From NCBI GenBank assembly GCA_007116105.1, contig SKJA01000059.1, positions 1 to 7,112 on the forward strand: DNA of 7,112 nucleotides, given 5' to 3'. Below, one piece after another: positions 1-6,744 of this stretch. Made by a program: the position numbers and the translations under genes. How positions within the stretch are numbered: the stretch's first letter is position 1; the number at the start of each line of letters is the position of its first letter. The notes below the pieces were generated by a model. That model had not been told where the DNA came from. It was given only the letters and a program-made list of their open reading frames with translations, and did no database searches. This DNA is from Candidatus Izemoplasma sp. (GTDB lineage Bacteria > Bacillota_I > Bacilli_A > Izemoplasmatales > Izemoplasmataceae).

Positions 1-86
1 ACTAAATGTAAGGAACCCATGATTTTGTTGAAGCGAATGAGACTAGAAAAAGAAAGTTTGTCGTTTGTTTTTACAGCACTGGCCAT
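1..86 (-). CDS. N-terminal fragment of a membrane protein, candidate heliorhodopsin
   Basis: A 28-codon open frame begins with ATG at 86-84 and runs off the left edge without a stop. It sits 8 bases after a perfect AGGAGG and about 24 bases after a plausible promoter start, so the start is well supported although the gene is cut. The product begins MASAVKTNDK and continues SSLIRFNKIMGSLHLV. The pattern [L/I]xxFNxIxGxxHLxQ, a short polar leader entering the first membrane helix, is what I recall from the N-terminus of heliorhodopsins (the founding protein 48C12 has LQNFNRIAGVFHLLQ). Heliorhodopsins are seven-helix retinal-binding proteins with an inverted membrane orientation, described mainly from monoderm prokaryotes, which fits this genome. 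The retinal-binding lysine of helix 7 and all other diagnostic residues lie outside the window. The existence of a gene is likely; the family call is tentative and could be another multi-pass membrane protein. Confidence 0.5.
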   Translation of the reverse strand, partial: MASAVKTNDKLSFSSLIRFNKIMGSLHL

Positions 87-92
87 AAAATA

Positions 93-125
93 CCCCTCCT
101 ATGATTTTGTACAAATAGTATAGCA
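93..125 (-). promoter_or_regulatory. Extended -10 promoter and RBS for the left-edge gene
   Basis: On the minus strand TGCTATACT (125-117) matches an extended -10 element (TGnTATAAT, one mismatch in the hexamer). No good -35 hexamer lies 16-18 bases upstream, which is tolerated for extended -10 promoters. Transcription would start near 110, giving a leader of roughly 24 bases that contains AGGAGGGG (100-93), with 8 bases between AGGAGG and the ATG at 86. The element lies in the 108-base gap after the phospholipase D gene, so the left-edge gene can be transcribed independently. Confidence 0.55.
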
Positions 126-194
126 TTGACCAATTTAAAACATCGGTTAAACGCTTGGAAATTGACTTTTCTTCTAAAATAATCAGTCATTCAC

Positions 195-1625
195 CTAAAG
201 CAAGGCGTCAAAGGGGTAAAACATGACCCCCAACAAGCGAATGATAAGTAGCTTTTGCCAAGGTGTTCTTTGAGGTGTTTCCAAAAACTCAGGCCACATC
301 GGCCCCGATACGTCTACTGGATGACTGTCTTCAACCAACGCCATCATCTTCTCCCCTAGAAGCGTCGCAAACGGTTCACTGTCAATGACCACCATGCTTT
401 CGGTACTCAAAAATGCGCTTCGGGCGTCGAGATTAAAGGAGCCCACCAAACTCAAGCGCCCATCGATAAGATAGGATTTTGCATGAATCGAGCCTGGTCC
501 TTGATATTCATACAAATAGTCGATCTCTTGAGCGACGCGGTCTCGGTGTTTCCAATAGCCTGCCATGGCCAATAGATTAGGTGATGAACTGAAGCTGTTT
601 GTCAGCCCATACACCTCAGCTTCAACCTCAAGATTGAATGTCTGACGCATGGCGCGACTTGGGATGATGTAAGGGGATTGAAGCCAAACGGAAGTTTGTG
701 CCTCTCGCATCAGTTGTCCGAGTGTCCAAAGCACCTCAGGTTCATGAGGCAACCGTCTTAAAGGGTTGTGAATGAACGTAACTTTTTGTGTCGGTAGACT
801 GTCCGACATCCAATCAAAATCATCCTCAAAATAGTACGGAAACTCTTCTCTCACCACCGCGAGTTGACGCATTAAAAATTGGGTTCTTTCGTCAACTTGT
901 CGACTGCGTCTTGAAGAGAGCCGAAACGTCCGCTCGCGCACATAGGCGTGATCAAACAAAGTTTCAAAATACTGTTCAAAAGAGGAAAGCACACTGTGTG
1001 TACTTGAGGGTTCATCGGTGTTGAGAATGAGCACATCACGATCTTTGACAAGACCACCCTCGTACGATTCCAAGAAGTATTGATCGCCAATGTTTCTCCC
1101 CCCAATCATCGCATACAATCCGTCCACAAGGATAAACTTATCGTGCAGGCGGTTGTTGAAGGTCCAAGGCTTTAACCAGTGAATGGGTTCATAAAACCGG
1201 ATGGTGATGTTAGGGTGTTGACTTAACGCTTCAAAGGTGATGCGTTCATCCCCATAAAAGTTATGAAACACGCCATCCAACAACAACTCTATCAAGACGC
1301 CTCGCTCTGCGGCCTCAAACAATGCACCATAGAACAAATCACTCGATAACCCTTGATGGACCGCATAATACGCGATTTGAATCGATTCTTCAGCAGCTTC
1401 AATCATTTGTAAGCGAGTGATCGCAGAAAACATCCGCTCCTCAACCAGCATCACTCGGTCAACGCCGATGGACTCTCCAAAAAACGTCGGGGTGATCGGT
1501 TCATGACGTTCGCCAAGAGCCGGTTGATAGACACTATAAAATAAGACTGCGATGCTAAACACATACACAACATATAAAAGGGCCACAAAGAGTATTCTTT
1601 TGACCCAGCGTTTGATGATTTTCAT
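195..1625 (-). CDS. Membrane-anchored phospholipase D family protein (ClsC-like cardiolipin synthase)
   Basis: This 476-residue protein has two HKD catalytic motifs. The first is H161-x-K163-x4-D168, followed by GGRNIGDQYF (175-184). The second is H381-x-K383-x4-D388, followed by GSFN (395-398). Paired HKD motifs form one active site in phospholipase D enzymes, which transfer phosphatidyl groups through a phosphohistidine intermediate. A basic N-terminus and one hydrophobic segment (about 10-33) suggest a membrane anchor with the catalytic part on one membrane face; the last 18 residues are also hydrophobic. The GGRNxGDxYF sequence and SPYIIPS (317-323) resemble E. coli ClsC, which is of similar length (about 473). 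ClsC makes cardiolipin from phosphatidylglycerol and phosphatidylethanolamine; the substrates here are unknown. The start is set by the AGGAGG upstream. No YmdB-like ClsC partner is adjacent. PLD fold is near certain; cardiolipin synthesis is an inference from resemblance. Confidence 0.88.
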   Translation of the reverse strand: MKIIKRWVKRILFVALLYVVYVFSIAVLFYSVYQPALGERHEPITPTFFGESIGVDRVMLVEERMFSAITRLQMIEAAEESIQIAYYAVHQGLSSDLFYGALFEAAERGVLIELLLDGVFHNFYGDERITFEALSQHPNITIRFYEPIHWLKPWTFNNRLHDKFILVDGLYAMIGGRNIGDQYFLESYEGGLVKDRDVLILNTDEPSSTHSVLSSFEQYFETLFDHAYVRERTFRLSSRRSRQVDERTQFLMRQLAVVREEFPYYFEDDFDWMSDSLPTQKVTFIHNPLRRLPHEPEVLWTLGQLMREAQTSVWLQSPYIIPSRAMRQTFNLEVEAEVYGLTNSFSSSPNLLAMAGYWKHRDRVAQEIDYLYEYQGPGSIHAKSYLIDGRLSLVGSFNLDARSAFLSTESMVVIDSEPFATLLGEKMMALVEDSHPVDVSGPMWPEFLETPQRTPWQKLLIIRLLGVMFYPFDALL

Positions 1626-1627
1626 AA

Positions 1628-1635
1628 CCCCTCCT
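1628..1635 (-). promoter_or_regulatory. RBS of the phospholipase D gene
   Basis: AGGAGGGG lies just upstream of the ATG at 1625-1623, with 4 bases (GGTT) between AGGAGG and the start, slightly tight but strong. The surrounding 12 bases (1627-1638) are identical to those in front of the left-edge gene (92-103). The 100-base gap behind it (1626-1725) holds no convincing -10/-35 pair that I can see, so the gene may depend on readthrough from rlmD. Confidence 0.7.
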
Positions 1636-1725
1636 ATGCATGTCGATTCTCGTTGTAACCTTAGATTAGGCTTTCTGATGAACTGAACTCCTCGTCAAAG
1701 AATGTCCCCAAGGTGGGACTCTATT

Positions 1726-3069
1726 TTAGACTCTCACAGAGGATTTTTTCAGCTCCAACAACGCCACAGTTTCGATGTGCGTGGTTTGTGCAAACATATC
1801 CACCGGTTTCACATAACGGACTTGATACATGGGAGAAAGCTTTTTTAGATCTCTTGCGAGCGTGGCAACATTACAAGACACATACACCACGACCCGTGGT
1901 GAAAGTTCGATCAGCTTATCTAAAAAGCGTGTGTCACACCCTTTACGGGGTGGGTCCACCACCACGACATCAAAGCGTCCTTGTTCTTTTTGCATGACAT
2001 CCTCAACAGGCCCACACACAAAGCGAGCATTGTCAATGTGTGCTTCTTTAGCTGCTTTCTTAGCGTTATCAATGGCCGCTTTTGTGATGTCAACACCCAC
2101 CACAGACGCAACCGATGTGGCTAAGTTTAAGCCAATGGCACCTAACCCACAATACGCATCCAGCAGCCTGTCGGTTGGTTTAAATGAGGTGTTGTCTTTG
2201 ATGGTGTCAAGAATTTCATTCATTTGATCGGGATTGACTTGGAAAAATGCATCGTGTGTTAACCGATAACGGATGTTTCCTAACGTTTCATGCAGGACGT
2301 CTTCACCATATAGAATCGTACTTTTGCGTCCCAAATAAGGCCCTTTGACTTGTGGTTGAATGTTCCACACCAACGTCTTAATGTCCGGACACAAGGTGCT
2401 GATTTTTTCTGCAAAAAGCTTTTTATTAGGCCATTTACCAGCATTCGTAATCAGCGTCAAAGAAATCGATTGATCGGCTTTAGACAACCGTACCATGACG
2501 GCTTTTAAAAAGGGTTCTGCGTCGTCTTTTTGAACCGTAATTAAGCCTTCTAGCGCTAAACTTTTAACCACTTTCACAATCTCAAAGAGTCGTTTTTGAC
2601 TGATCACACATTTTTTAATCTCGACCACATCGTGTGACTGTCTCCGGTGAAAGCCTGCTTGAATGGTTTTTCCATTTTGTTTAAAGAAGACCACCACTTT
2701 ATGTCGATAATAATAAGGATTGCGCATGCCAAGCGTGTCTTTAACCTCGACCTCAATACCACCCAAACGCTTCAGTGTTTCTTGGACACGATGTTGTTTA
2801 AAATCGAGTTGGGTTTGATAATGCATATGCATCAACTGACAGCCACCACAGGATTGATAATACTCACACAATGGCTCTTTACGGAAGGGCGAAGGGTGCA
2901 CTAAAGAGACCATTTGACCTAAGCCAAATGAGGCGTTCCTCTTCGTGATGATGATGTCCGCAACTTCCCCTTTAAGTGCGTGTTCAACAAAGACAGGATA
3001 GCCCTCTATCTTACACACGCCTTTTCCATCGTGGGTTAAGTCAACAAACTCAACGCGGTGTTTTTCCAT
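1726..3069 (-). CDS. rlmD: 23S rRNA (uracil-C5)-methyltransferase, RlmD/RlmCD family
   Basis: This 447-residue SAM-dependent RNA methyltransferase forms 5-methyluridine in 23S rRNA, at U1939 in E. coli numbering; Bacillus relatives also modify U747. The N-terminal ~57 residues fit a TRAM RNA-binding domain. Four cysteines, C68-x5-C74-x2-C77 and C154, match the [4Fe-4S] ligands of RumA/RlmD. The methyltransferase core shows FFQVNP (275-280), the SAM-binding DAYCGLGAIG (304-313), DPPRKGCD (372-379), the catalytic nucleophile C399 in YVSCN, and the probable base E433 in THIE. Length is normal for the family. The gene starts 3 bases after the serine dehydratase stop, with a perfect Shine-Dalgarno inside that gene, so the two are co-expressed. 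Family assignment is secure. Whether it modifies one uridine or two cannot be decided here. No strong terminator follows. Confidence 0.95.
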   Translation of the reverse strand: MEKHRVEFVDLTHDGKGVCKIEGYPVFVEHALKGEVADIIITKRNASFGLGQMVSLVHPSPFRKEPLCEYYQSCGGCQLMHMHYQTQLDFKQHRVQETLKRLGGIEVEVKDTLGMRNPYYYRHKVVVFFKQNGKTIQAGFHRRQSHDVVEIKKCVISQKRLFEIVKVVKSLALEGLITVQKDDAEPFLKAVMVRLSKADQSISLTLITNAGKWPNKKLFAEKISTLCPDIKTLVWNIQPQVKGPYLGRKSTILYGEDVLHETLGNIRYRLTHDAFFQVNPDQMNEILDTIKDNTSFKPTDRLLDAYCGLGAIGLNLATSVASVVGVDITKAAIDNAKKAAKEAHIDNARFVCGPVEDVMQKEQGRFDVVVVDPPRKGCDTRFLDKLIELSPRVVVYVSCNVATLARDLKKLSPMYQVRYVKPVDMFAQTTHIETVALLELKKSSVRV

Positions 3070-3072
3070 CGT

Positions 3073-4278
3073 TTACTCCTTAGTGATTTCTTTGTCTTGA
3101 TAGTAAATCGCTAAGCCCCCACAGCTGGTTTCACGGTAATTGGCTGGCATATCTTTTCCTGTTTCATACATCGTTTGAATGATGGTGTCTAAATCTATTT
3201 TGCGTGAATCACTTAAAAAATACGCCAACCCACACGCATGAATCGCGCGCATGGCTGCGACGGCATTCCGTTCAATACAAGGAATCTGAACATACCCACC
3301 AATGGGATCGCACGTGAGGCCTAAATGATGCTCCAAAGCAATCTCGGCCGCATACTCGATTTGATCGAGACTGAGTTTAAACAAACTGGCATGGGCTGCG
3401 GCGGCCATGGAACAAGCACTGCCCACTTCCGCTTGACAGCCCGCTTCAGCGCCACTGATGGAGGCATTGTGTTTGATAAGATTGCCAATGATGCCCGCAG
3501 TGGCTAACGCTTTGACAATCTGTTGATCGCTAAAATGATGCCGTTCTTGCATATAGTAAAGCACCGCAGGCATCGTGCCTGAGGCACCGCACGTTGGGGC
3601 TGTGACAATGACACCTCCGGCCGCGTTTTCTTCATTGACTGCGAACGCATAGGCACTCACCAAACGTGATTCTTTGATCTCTTGTACTTCATTTTTCATG
3701 ACTTTATGATACAGTTCATGGGCTTTTCGCTTCACTTTTAAGCGACCAGGTAACAGGCCTTCATGTTGTAACCCACGCTCTATGCTGGCTTTCATCGCCC
3801 GCCAAATGGTGTGTAAAAACCCATCGATGTCTTCGCCTTCAATGTGTTTAACATAGTCATACAAGGTCAGTTTGTTGGTTTCACAATAGGCTTTGATGTC
3901 TCTAAAAGAGCGGTGTGGATACACGAAAGAGGACTCATCGCTTGGCTCACCTTCGATGACAATGTCGCCTCCACCCACACTATACACACGCATAAAACCC
4001 ACTTGTTGATGATCTTGATAACTGATAAAATCCAACGCATTCGGATGCGCTGGTAAAAAATCTGAACTGAACCGCACCTTGACGCCTGGAAGTGTTTGTT
4101 CAATGATCCAATCGGTTAAATGGCCTTTCCCTGTGAGGGAAAGCGAACCATATAAAACGACCTCATAGGCGTGATTAGGATAACGGTTTAAAAAGATTTC
4201 AGCCGCAATTTTGGGTCCCATCGTGTGTGAACTCGAAGGACCATGGCCAATTTTATAAAGCGCCCTTAAGCTTTGCAT
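3073..4278 (-). CDS. sdaA: L-serine dehydratase, iron-sulphur dependent, single chain
   Basis: This 401-residue cytoplasmic enzyme deaminates L-serine to pyruvate and ammonia with an oxygen-sensitive [4Fe-4S] cluster. The N-terminal (beta-type) part carries GPSSSHTMGP (13-22) and YGSLSLTGKGH (43-53). The C-terminal (alpha-type) part carries NEENAAGG (215-222), APTCGASG (227-234), SGAEAGCQAEVG (275-286), LTCDPIGG (321-328) and IPCIERNA (332-339). C281, C323 and C334 are spaced 42 and 11 apart, the spacing of the three cluster ligands I recall in the Legionella enzyme. The fused chain is shorter than E. coli SdaA (about 454), mostly in the region after residue 60. The C-terminal tail after ETSCGGLA has no cysteine, whereas type 2 enzymes such as E. 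coli SdaA carry one there as the fourth ligand; the nearest candidate is C386. The ATG follows GGAG (4290-4287) by 8 bases. First gene of a two-gene unit with rlmD. Confidence 0.94.
   Translation of the reverse strand: MQSLRALYKIGHGPSSSHTMGPKIAAEIFLNRYPNHAYEVVLYGSLSLTGKGHLTDWIIEQTLPGVKVRFSSDFLPAHPNALDFISYQDHQQVGFMRVYSVGGGDIVIEGEPSDESSFVYPHRSFRDIKAYCETNKLTLYDYVKHIEGEDIDGFLHTIWRAMKASIERGLQHEGLLPGRLKVKRKAHELYHKVMKNEVQEIKESRLVSAYAFAVNEENAAGGVIVTAPTCGASGTMPAVLYYMQERHHFSDQQIVKALATAGIIGNLIKHNASISGAEAGCQAEVGSACSMAAAAHASLFKLSLDQIEYAAEIALEHHLGLTCDPIGGYVQIPCIERNAVAAMRAIHACGLAYFLSDSRKIDLDTIIQTMYETGKDMPANYRETSCGGLAIYYQDKEITKE
3076..3081 (-). promoter_or_regulatory. RBS of rlmD embedded in the sdaA coding end
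   Basis: AAGGAG forms the last two codons (Lys-Glu) of the serine dehydratase and lies 6 bases (TAAACG) before the rlmD ATG at 3069. The first three of those bases are the dehydratase stop codon TAA. Ribosomes finishing the first gene therefore clear the initiation site of the second, which favours coupled translation. Confidence 0.8.
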
Positions 4279-4286
4279 GTCATCAA

Positions 4287-4305
4287 CTCCAGCTTCATTA
4301 TAGCA
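4287..4305 (-). promoter_or_regulatory. Extended -10 promoter and RBS of the sdaA-rlmD unit
   Basis: TGCTATAAT on the minus strand (4305-4297) is a perfect extended -10 element. No good -35 hexamer sits 16-18 bases upstream (best is TTCGAA at 15 bases, 3 of 6 matches). GGAG (4290-4287) precedes the ATG at 4278 by 8 bases. The expected transcription start, about 7 bases past the -10, falls at 4291-4289, at or inside the GGAG, so the leader would be only about 11-13 bases. Confidence 0.6.
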
Positions 4306-4350
4306 TGAATAGGACTTTTCGAAGGCGGAATTTCAAAGAGAGTCAAAGAA

Positions 4351-4376
4351 AAGAAAAAGGCGTTTTACACGCCTTT
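4351..4376 (-). terminator. Intrinsic terminator of the ABC export operon
   Basis: On the minus strand an 8-base-pair stem AAAGGCGT / ACGCCTTT (arms 4376-4369 and 4363-4356) with a 5-base loop is followed by TTTTTCTTTTCTTT, a U-rich tract in RNA. The stem begins with the last two bases of the TAA stop of the second permease (4377-4375), so there is no spacer between coding end and terminator. It separates the ABC operon from the sdaA promoter about 50 bases downstream. On the plus strand the following bases are only weakly T-rich, so two-way action is doubtful. Confidence 0.85.
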
Positions 4377-5166
4377 ATTGTTGTATTTTCTTGTAGAACA
4401 AGCGGGTCAAAAAGAACCCCAGAAGCAGACTATACATCAGGCCAATGAGCAGGTAAAGACCGAAGGGTAAATTGGCGTCATTTTGTAACAAATTAGCGTC
4501 CACCATCAAGCCCTTAAGTGGCCAAAACGTGGGCATAAAGCCAAGGAGATATTGTCTTGCATCTTGCATCGCTTCCCAAGCCACCAGTGCTGGTAAAATC
4601 GCTAAGATGCCCAGCGTTTTCATGTAAGCAAAGCCTTCAATCTTATTTTTCCCTAAACTTGCCAACAAGAGACCGAAAATGGGGGCTAAAAAGCCGGCGA
4701 CTAACGCGTAAAGGAAAACATTGACAAACGTAAAGCCTGAGAGCACATTCATCCCCATCACCGTGTAGCGATCCCCACTGAGCACACGCACACCATACAA
4801 CACCACAAAACTTGCGAGCACGGCTAACAGATACGTGTAGGTCGCTTTAAAGCCTAAGTACCCTTTCAGTGACATCGGGGTCACCCGTAGCGAATCGAGG
4901 GTGTTTTCATCTCGGTGATCTAGCATCAAAAAGCCGAACATGGCACCGCCAATAAATGGTGCAAGTGAGCCTAGGATTAAAATGACCACCAGCGAGGCCA
5001 CATACTGTCCCGCGTCACCCTCACCAAATCGTGAAAGCAACTCAGGCAAAACATAACTTCCGATCATCAAAATCAACAATGGATACACCAACATCACCAT
5101 GGTCATCTGATCGCGAACGATGTTTTTAAATTCATAGCGTAACAAACGTAGATAACGTGTCGTCAT
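4375..5166 (-). CDS. ABC-2 type transporter permease, second subunit
   Basis: This is a 263-residue integral membrane protein. The open frame extends further upstream, to 5265, but the chosen ATG overlaps the stop of the preceding permease as ATGA and follows AGGGGTGA (5178-5171) at good spacing, so the longer form is unlikely. Hydrophobic segments lie near residues 23-42, 54-80, 108-129, 142-168, 182-198 and 235-256, giving six helices typical of ABC-2 permeases. Between helices 2 and 3, HRDENTLDSLRVTP (84-97) matches the coupling region that contacts the ATPase. The neighbouring permease has ERQENTLKPLLVTP in the same place, so the two are probably paralogues forming a heterodimer. The charged C-terminus FYKKIQQ is cytoplasmic by the positive-inside rule. 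Last gene of the operon, with the terminator overlapping its stop. Substrate unknown. Confidence 0.88.
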   Translation of the reverse strand: MTTRYLRLLRYEFKNIVRDQMTMVMLVYPLLILMIGSYVLPELLSRFGEGDAGQYVASLVVILILGSLAPFIGGAMFGFLMLDHRDENTLDSLRVTPMSLKGYLGFKATYTYLLAVLASFVVLYGVRVLSGDRYTVMGMNVLSGFTFVNVFLYALVAGFLAPIFGLLLASLGKNKIEGFAYMKTLGILAILPALVAWEAMQDARQYLLGFMPTFWPLKGLMVDANLLQNDANLPFGLYLLIGLMYSLLLGFFLTRLFYKKIQQ

Positions 5167-5888
5167 TCTTTCACCCCTATCAAAGCATACCGTGGAATGA
5201 TGAAGCGTACGAGAAAGAAACCACTGAGCCCTATCAAATACGTCAATGCAAAGACGATCACCCACGTCGATGTGCCTCGTGAGATTCCATGTTCAATCAA
5301 CACAAAAGCACCGTGCGTAGGGGAAAAGAGAAGAATGTTTTCCCAAACGGGTGAAAACATGCCTAGCGCAAAAAAGATGCTCGGAAAACCAAAGACAAAC
5401 ATGTAGACAATGATGTTTACCAATAGACCATTGAAATCCTTCACAAGCAATGAAATCACGAATCCCAAGACCCCATGCGCGAACGCGATTACACTGACCA
5501 CAAAAACCCACCACATCAGCATCAGTTCAACACCGAGGACAAAGCGGGCAAACAGGCCTAAAATAATCACCGACTGTAGCGCGATGAGAATGCCCACCAC
5601 AATTCGCACGAGAATCAGCTGAGTCACCCCTATGGGTGTGACAAGCAACGGTTTTAAGGTGTTTTCTTGACGTTCATAAAAGAGAATGGCCCCCATCATC
5701 ATCATGCTCATGACGGATGCATCGATGAACAAAAATAACGGTAAAAACTGCGCAGCGCCCTCAGCCCCGATAAAGAACAGGAGCGCACACCAAAGAAGCG
5801 CAAGAAACAAAGAAATTTGTAAGATTTTATATTTATACATACGGCGCATTTCTTGTGTAAAAAACCACAGCGTTTTAGCCACGAACAT
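5163..5888 (-). CDS. ABC-2 type transporter permease, first subunit
   Basis: This 241-residue integral membrane protein has about six hydrophobic helices (near 22-41, 49-70, 90-111, 120-147, 154-178, 208-230). ERQENTLKPLLVTP (72-85) between helices 2 and 3 is the ABC-2 coupling motif, also present in the next gene. The start is uncertain: ATG at 5888, immediately preceded by an in-frame GTG at 5891, both inside the end of the ATPase gene. A weak GGGA (5896-5893) is better placed for the ATG, and translational coupling probably matters more than the weak ribosome binding site. Methionines at residues 14 and 17 are less likely starts. It overlaps the ATPase by 14 bases and the second permease by 4. 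It resembles one half of two-permease export systems such as the mycobacterial Rv2686c-Rv2688c locus; function beyond ABC export is unassigned. Confidence 0.87.
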   Translation of the reverse strand: MFVAKTLWFFTQEMRRMYKYKILQISLFLALLWCALLFFIGAEGAAQFLPLFLFIDASVMSMMMMGAILFYERQENTLKPLLVTPIGVTQLILVRIVVGILIALQSVIILGLFARFVLGVELMLMWWVFVVSVIAFAHGVLGFVISLLVKDFNGLLVNIIVYMFVFGFPSIFFALGMFSPVWENILLFSPTHGAFVLIEHGISRGTSTWVIVFALTYLIGLSGFFLVRFIIPRYALIGVKE

Positions 5889-6744
5889 CACGTCCCGTGA
5901 TGTGAATAAAGATGTCTTCTAACGACGTTTCGCCCGTATGAATCGTTTCAATGGTTTGGGTGTTTAAGAGTTCTAAAAACTTAGGGTTCTTACCGATGTT
6001 GTCTAGATCAAAATGCGCTTGTGCTGTGCCACCATTGACATAGTGTTCCACCGTCACTCGGCGCTGACCATATTTCAACTTCAGTGCCCGGGGAGTATCT
6101 GTTTCAACAATTTGGCCATCTTTGATGAAAGCCACGCGGTCACACAACGCTTCGACATCATGCATGAGATGGGTGGTTAGTAAGACGGTCCCGCCCGCTT
6201 GCTTGAACTCTAAAATCATGTCCTTTAAAATCCGAGCGTTGGTTGGGTCAAGCCCATTCGTGACTTCGTCTAAAAACAACACTTTCGGTTGATTGAGCAA
6301 TGCGCGCACAAAGTTTAGACGCATCTTCATGCCTTTGGAAAATGAACCCACCAGTTTATCTTTATCTTCTAACAAACCCACCCGTTCTAAGAGCGGTTCG
6401 ATGGGCGCTTGGGTCTGATATAGATTTTGAAAGAAACGCATGTTCTCAAGCGCGGTCAGTTTTTGGAAATGGACAGGCAACTCGAAGCCAACGCCAACTT
6501 CTTCAAAATACGCGTTTGAGTAACTATCAAGCGGTTTCCCGTAATAAAGTACCTCACCCTCATAGCCCGTGAGTAGTTTCGTCAAGATTTTTTGAGTGGT
6601 CGATTTTCCCGCGCCCGATGGCCCTAAAAGTCCAAAAATTTCTCCTTTTTTAATGTGGAAATCAATGCCTTTAACGACATCCGGTTGACCTTTTTTGTAG
6701 CTGAATGTTAAGTGTTTGATCTCAAAAACAGTGTCTTGTGTCAT
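5875..6744 (-). CDS. ABC transporter ATP-binding protein
   Basis: This 289-residue cytoplasmic ATPase drives the two following membrane proteins, working as a dimer. It shows an aromatic A-loop residue Y16, Walker A GPSGAGKST (41-49), the signature region SFSKGMKMR (134-142), Walker B VLFLDE (155-160, catalytic E160), D-loop NGLDP (163-167) and the H-loop H192 in TTHLMHDVE. The signature reads FSKGM rather than LSGGQ, common in exporter-type ATPases. At the Q-loop the sequence is GVGFELP (84-90), with E88 where glutamine is usual. Residues after about 225 form an accessory region ending in LEDIFIHITGRD, a tail typical of the drug and lipid export (NatA/DrrA-like) group. The ATG overlaps the regulator's stop as ATGA and follows GAGGGA (6755-6750) by 5 bases. 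Export is the likely direction; the substrate cannot be told. Confidence 0.95.
   Translation of the reverse strand: MTQDTVFEIKHLTFSYKKGQPDVVKGIDFHIKKGEIFGLLGPSGAGKSTTQKILTKLLTGYEGEVLYYGKPLDSYSNAYFEEVGVGFELPVHFQKLTALENMRFFQNLYQTQAPIEPLLERVGLLEDKDKLVGSFSKGMKMRLNFVRALLNQPKVLFLDEVTNGLDPTNARILKDMILEFKQAGGTVLLTTHLMHDVEALCDRVAFIKDGQIVETDTPRALKLKYGQRRVTVEHYVNGGTAQAHFDLDNIGKNPKFLELLNTQTIETIHTGETSLEDIFIHITGRDVRG

Noticed and set aside
163..189. Inverted repeat TGACT...AGTCA downstream of the phospholipase D gene
   Set aside because: The arms are 5 bases and separated by 17, with no T tract beyond; expected by chance in AT-rich intergenic DNA.
788..1024. Plus-strand and alternative-frame ORFs of 60-130 codons across the window
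   Set aside because: They all lie opposite or inside well-supported genes, lack recognisable motifs and good ribosome binding sites, and look like shadow frames.
1649..1696. Promoter built on TTGACG upstream of the phospholipase D gene
   Set aside because: A -35-like TTGACG exists on the minus strand near 1691-1696, but no -10-like hexamer occurs at 16-18 bases; the nearest TAATCT is 24 bases away.
1704..1719. Short hairpin GTCCC/GGGAC after rlmD as a terminator
   Set aside because: The stem is only 5 base pairs with a 6-base loop, and the following minus-strand bases (ATTCTTTGACGAG) are not a continuous T tract, so it does not meet the intrinsic terminator pattern.
5167..5265. Longer N-terminus for the second permease (33 extra residues)
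   Set aside because: The extension lies wholly within the preceding permease gene, is polar and cysteine-containing rather than permease-like, and a well-placed RBS and ATGA overlap support the shorter start.
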